A stretch of 28,629 nt of DNA from contig DFSH01000031.1 in NCBI GenBank assembly GCA_002378565.1, positions 11,710 to 40,338 on the forward strand, written 5' to 3'. Each line of letters starts with the position of its first letter. Within the stretch, counting starts at the first letter, position 1. This DNA is from Flavobacteriales bacterium UBA3442. Lineage in GTDB: Bacteria > Bacteroidota > Bacteroidia > Flavobacteriales > Schleiferiaceae. Below the pieces are notes generated by a model. That model made no database searches. It was given only the letters and a program-made list of their open reading frames with translations, and was not told where the DNA came from. Made by a program: the position numbers and the translations under genes. Positions 26,566-28,629 of this stretch are shown piece after piece.

Positions 26566-26661
26566 GTACTTGGATAAGTTAGAAAGGGCAAGTTACAAAA
26601 GGGTCACTGGAAGATGTGGCGTAGCTCTTGACTGATCTTGTAAGAAATTTATGAAATCATG

Positions 26662-26681
26662 AAAAAGCCTGCCAGAGCTTT
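26662..26681 (-). terminator. candidate terminator of the YESQAD repeat gene
   Basis: Read on the minus strand, arms AAAGC+CT and AG+GCTTT pair with one bulged base around a 3-nt loop, and the stem runs into TTTTT. It lies 4 bp past the stop codon of the gene ending at 26686. A second small stem (AGAGC/GCTCT, 26674-26687) competes with it. Confidence 0.38.
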
Positions 26682-26685
26682 AGCT

Positions 26686-27024
26686 CTAATATAAGAGGTG
26701 AATCTTTCCTTTGTTTCGCCAACCAGCCCTTGATTCGTATTCAACGAAGTAAATCTTGAGGTCTGCTTGAGAAGCGTACTTTACAAAGTACAGGGTCTTG
26801 TCTGCTTGAGATTCATAGTCAACAAAGAACCAATGCCCCTCATTGCCTTTAGCGCGCGAAGCATACTTTTCCTTGAATACAAGAAGGTCAGCTTGAGACT
26901 CATATTCTACAACAAAGACTTTTGTGTCCGCTTGTGACTCGTACTTAACAGAGTAAACCGATTGGGCATTCAGCCCAAAAGTAAAAAATGAGCAAAAGGT
27001 GGATAACAGAAATAGCTTATTCAT
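26686..27024 (-). CDS. exported repeat protein with six YESQAD-type units (DUF6150-like)
   Basis: 112 aa. A signal peptide (about 1-20, cut after LNAQ region) is followed almost wholly by repeats of about 13 residues with core V-x-Y-[EA]-S-[QR]-A-[DKG], whose tyrosines lie at 28, 41, 54, 70, 83 and 96. The spacing is exactly 13 except for a 3-residue insert (GNEGHW region) between units 3 and 4. The end (GWRNKGKIHLLY) is basic. The alternating hydrophobic VYFV/VFVV strands suggest a small beta structure outside the inner membrane. I associate this pattern with DUF6150, a Bacteroidota family of unknown function. It is a single-gene unit, divergent from the DoxX-like pair. Confidence 0.72.
   Translation of the reverse strand: MNKLFLLSTFCSFFTFGLNAQSVYSVKYESQADTKVFVVEYESQADLLVFKEKYASRAKGNEGHWFFVDYESQADKTLYFVKYASQADLKIYFVEYESRAGWRNKGKIHLLY
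26722..26961 (-). repeat. six imperfect 39-bp coding repeats (YESQAD units)
   Basis: In-frame repeats of about 39 bp within the exported protein. The Y-[EA]-S-[QR]-A core recurs six times. Synonymous codons differ between units, so the array is not a very recent expansion. Confidence 0.75.
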
Positions 27025-27179
27025 TGGATATTGGTTTGTAGCCGAAGATAATAATTCAATAGTAAGATCTTAGAATGAAAGTATCACTAACCAATTTAAG
27101 TCGGACCTTTGTTGAGTTGGCTCCAGTTGAAGCGCTAACGGTTCATTCCCAGAAACACTTAAACAACAAAACACATACA

Positions 27180-27524
27180 ATGGAGAGCGCATCAATTATA
27201 GCACAGCTTATCGTTTCCGTATCAATCATTATTGTTTGGGTATTTCGATACGACAACATTGTTTCAGAGTTTAAGCAATATGGCCTCTCGGACTTGGTCA
27301 GAAACATGGTCGGGGCTTCCAAAATAACGTTAGCAACCATCTTAGCTTTAGGAGTTTGCTACAATGTGCCGGTAGTAGCCGCCTCCTTATTAATGGCCTT
27401 TTTAATGATCTGCGCTCAAGCATTTCACATAAAAGTTAAGAATCCTCTGAAAAAATACGTGCCGTCGGCTTTCCTTTTGCTACTGTCCTTATTCATCGCA
27501 GCCTATAACTACGGTCTGATTTAA
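27180..27524 (+). CDS. DoxX-like membrane protein (first of pair)
   Basis: 114 aa with four membrane helices. The N-terminal helix is followed by the family segment DNIVSEFKQYGLSDLVRNMVGASKI (about 25-49), then two helices and a basic KVKNPLKKYVPS loop before the last helix. This matches the short DoxX-like (DoxX_2) group, whose role is unknown. The frame is open from 27075, but the extra 35 residues are polar and unlike the family, so the ATG at 27180 is chosen. Its homologue starts 3 bp after its stop. Confidence 0.72.
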   Translation: MESASIIAQLIVSVSIIIVWVFRYDNIVSEFKQYGLSDLVRNMVGASKITLATILALGVCYNVPVVAASLLMAFLMICAQAFHIKVKNPLKKYVPSAFLLLLSLFIAAYNYGLI

Positions 27525-27527
27525 GCA

Positions 27528-27866
27528 ATGGATATCAACCTTGCTATTCTTCTTTTTTCAGCAACTTCTTTTATTGCCTATGGAATAAATTCTTTCTTTT
27601 CTAAGAGGATGATTTCGGAATACGAGAGGTGGGGTTATAAAAACCAACGAGTTTTGCTGGCCTGTTGCGAACTTTTAGGTGGACTAGGCTTACTAGTTGG
27701 AATGTTTGTTCCCATGATGCTTTCAGTCGCTTCTTTTTTGTTGACGTGCATGATGCTAACAGCAGTTTTCGTTAGGATTAAATTAAAAGAGAGAGCAGTT
27801 AAGATGCTCCCAGCGCTTCTCTATGCGGCGCTAAGTTTCTTCATATTCTACAACGCTATTAAATAG
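27528..27866 (+). CDS. DoxX-like membrane protein (second of pair)
   Basis: 112 aa with four membrane helices, the same layout as the preceding gene: KRMISEYERWGYKNQRVLLACCELLGGLGLLVG (about 26-58) aligns with its IVSEFKQYGLSDLVRNMVGASKI segment, and RIKLKERAVKMLPALLYAALS with KVKNPLKKYVPSAFLLLLS. It has a CC pair in helix 2. It is a diverged tandem duplicate, very likely co-transcribed. Function is unknown. Confidence 0.72.
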   Translation: MDINLAILLFSATSFIAYGINSFFSKRMISEYERWGYKNQRVLLACCELLGGLGLLVGMFVPMMLSVASFLLTCMMLTAVFVRIKLKERAVKMLPALLYAALSFFIFYNAIK

Positions 27867-27878
27867 TAAAATATTGAT

Positions 27879-27897
27879 AAAAGCTTTAAAAGCTTTT
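27879..27897 (+). terminator. possible convergent hairpin after the DoxX-like pair
   Basis: AAAAGCTT (27879-27886) and AAGCTTTT (27890-27897) form a perfect 8-bp stem with a 3-nt loop. It is AT-rich and followed by no long T-run, and it overlaps the last codons of the facing DUF393 gene, so terminator strength is doubtful. Confidence 0.3.
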
Positions 27898-28254
27898 AAA
27901 GTCTTCAACTTTAAAACTTTCGGGTATTTTAGAGGTTAACTCACAAAGAGACTTTCTTCCAAAGACTTTGTATCTATTTCTAGAGACAAAGAAATACATG
28001 TATTTTAAAAGTCTCTTGGGTACAATATTCAATGCCCATGATAAAACGCTATAATAGCCACCCATATCTTTAACAATCATTCTTAGAGCTAATTCGGCAT
28101 TGTATCTATCGCCATTTTTAATATAGATTACATATTCCGGGTTATTCAAAGGACTAATTCTTCCAAATAAAAACCCTTCTGGACGGTGCTTGTATATATG
28201 TTTGATGACTCCATTACATAAGTTGCAATTTCCGTCGATATAAATAACGCTCAT
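27886..28254 (-). CDS. DUF393/DCC-family thiol-disulfide protein
   Basis: 122 aa. It begins YIDGNCNLCNGVIKHIYKH, the D-x-x-C-x-x-C motif (about residues 7-13) that names the DCC family, and has the late YKVFGRKSLCEL in place of the usual YRWFGR segment. A middle helix-turn region includes AELALRMIVKDMGGYYSVL. The fold is thioredoxin-like. Some members are annotated as thiol-disulfide oxidoreductases, but activity is little tested. Strongly AT-rich. It has its own candidate -7 element and is convergent with the DoxX-like pair, which often keeps similar redox company. Confidence 0.82.
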   Translation of the reverse strand: MSVIYIDGNCNLCNGVIKHIYKHRPEGFLFGRISPLNNPEYVIYIKNGDRYNAELALRMIVKDMGGYYSVLSWALNIVPKRLLKYMYFFVSRNRYKVFGRKSLCELTSKIPESFKVEDFKSF

Positions 28255-28288
28255 ACTACATACATTAGTTTATCATCTAACACCTTAG

Positions 28289-28296
28289 CAAAGGTA
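28289..28296 (-). promoter_or_regulatory. candidate -7 element for the DUF393 gene
   Basis: Minus-strand TACCTTTG is a perfect TAnnTTTG. Initiation near 28282 leaves about 28 nt before the ATG. The -33 position falls in the T-tract of the upstream terminator and has no TTG. Confidence 0.38.
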
Positions 28297-28309
28297 ATTG
28301 ATCATAAAA

Positions 28310-28334
28310 AAAGCCCTGTTAAAAACAGGGCTTT
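28310..28334 (-). terminator. rho-independent terminator of the TonB-dependent receptor gene
   Basis: Arms AAAGCCCTGTT (28310-28320) and AACAGGGCTTT (28324-28334) pair perfectly over 11 bp with a 3-nt loop. On the minus strand the stem runs into a T-tract of seven. It lies 34 bp after the receptor stop codon. Confidence 0.82.
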
Positions 28335-28368
28335 AATTAATAAGATAAATTTTTTCGTTAAATAAGTT

Positions 28369-28629
28369 TTAGAACTTTAAACTCAATCCGGCTCTAATCT
28401 GCCTTCCGGCTTGATTGAAATCTAACGCTCTAGCGAGTGAAAGATGATGCGCATACGCAACATCTGTAGCATTCAGGATTTCAACATTCCAAGAAAAATT
28501 AGAGAAAATTTCACCTGTCAGCGTTGCAGACCACAAACCATAAGAAGGCGTAGATCCATCAAGAAACTTTTTCTCTGTAGGAGAAAGCCTAGATTGTTCT
28601 GCATAGAAATCATAATGTATCTCTGCGTG
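28369..28629 (-). CDS. TonB-dependent outer-membrane receptor, C-terminal end (cut by window edge)
   Basis: Eighty-six codons are visible, open from the right edge to a TAA at 28371-28369. The translation has alternating beta-strand character (YGLWSATLTGEIFSNFSWNV), then VEILNATDVAYAHHLSLARA, and ends FNQAGRQIRAGLSLKF. A closing AGR-x-I-x-A-G-L-x-x-x-F segment with a terminal phenylalanine is the typical end of the TonB-dependent receptor beta-barrel, which takes up iron complexes, vitamins or glycans using TonB energy. The ligand cannot be told from this part. The terminator follows directly. Confidence 0.78.
   Translation of the reverse strand, partial: HAEIHYDFYAEQSRLSPTEKKFLDGSTPSYGLWSATLTGEIFSNFSWNVEILNATDVAYAHHLSLARALDFNQAGRQIRAGLSLKF

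Noticed and set aside
27061..27179. Integron-like attC site before the DoxX-like pair (GTTAG and CTAAC-type ends with small palindromes)
   Set aside because: The arms do not form the long imperfect hairpin with R/L boxes, and similar sites are not found between the other small genes, so a cassette array is not supported.
27075..27179. Upstream extension of the first DoxX-like gene by 35 residues
   Set aside because: The extension is polar and unlike the family N-terminus; the internal ATG at 27180 starts directly before the first membrane helix.

Overview
The window looks like a chromosomal segment of a Bacteroidota bacterium, most likely order Flavobacteriales. Four things point that way: a PorW/SprE-type lipoprotein (type IX secretion and gliding), the split ATP synthase operon with AtpZ but without atpD/atpC, start codons without Shine-Dalgarno sequences, and several matches to the Bacteroidota promoter form TTG-N17-23-TAnnTTTG. 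By eye the first ~20 kb is near 50% GC, which is high for the order. No genus can be named from this. There are no rRNA, tRNA, CRISPR or transposase genes.

Region 1 (1-2084): fatty-acid genes acpP and fabF (fabF cut by the left edge) run leftward. purN (purine synthesis) and rnhA (RNase HI) run rightward and overlap. Region 2 (2098-4465): a leftward two-gene unit encodes a membrane-anchored M23-fold protein that has lost its zinc ligands, then a GH3-type adenylate-forming enzyme. Region 3 (4548-14532): a long rightward train holds porW/sprE, a bactofilin, atpZ, an AtpI-like gene, atpB-E-F-H-A-G and an NtrY-like histidine kinase, with mostly overlapping or very short junctions. It yields the whole Fo sector plus delta, alpha and gamma. 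Beta and epsilon must be encoded elsewhere.

Region 4 (14522-19959): a methyltransferase (-), a crotonase-family enoyl-CoA hydratase (+) with the best promoter in the window, a tandem pair of TIGR02206/YwaF-like membrane proteins (+), and a large Pit phosphate transporter fused to a PhoU-like domain (-).

Region 5 (19960-28629) differs in character. It is patchily AT-rich, genes flip orientation often, and many encode small membrane proteins. It holds an HD-domain hydrolase, a DUF3955-like protein, a DoxX protein, an NAD-dependent epimerase-like protein with an altered catalytic motif, and a compact leftward polysaccharide unit (nucleotidyltransferase with N-terminal winged helix, Wzz-like protein, O-antigen ligase/polymerase, methyltransferase). 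After these come an exported six-repeat YESQAD protein, a tandem DoxX-like pair, a DCC/DUF393 thiol-disulfide protein, and the C-terminal end of a TonB-dependent receptor running off the right edge, followed by a clear hairpin terminator.

I see no clearly new defence or mobile system. The most distinctive items are the YESQAD repeat protein, the winged-helix/nucleotidyltransferase heading the polysaccharide unit, the epimerase lacking its YxxxK lysine, and the RNA structures bracketing atpE.
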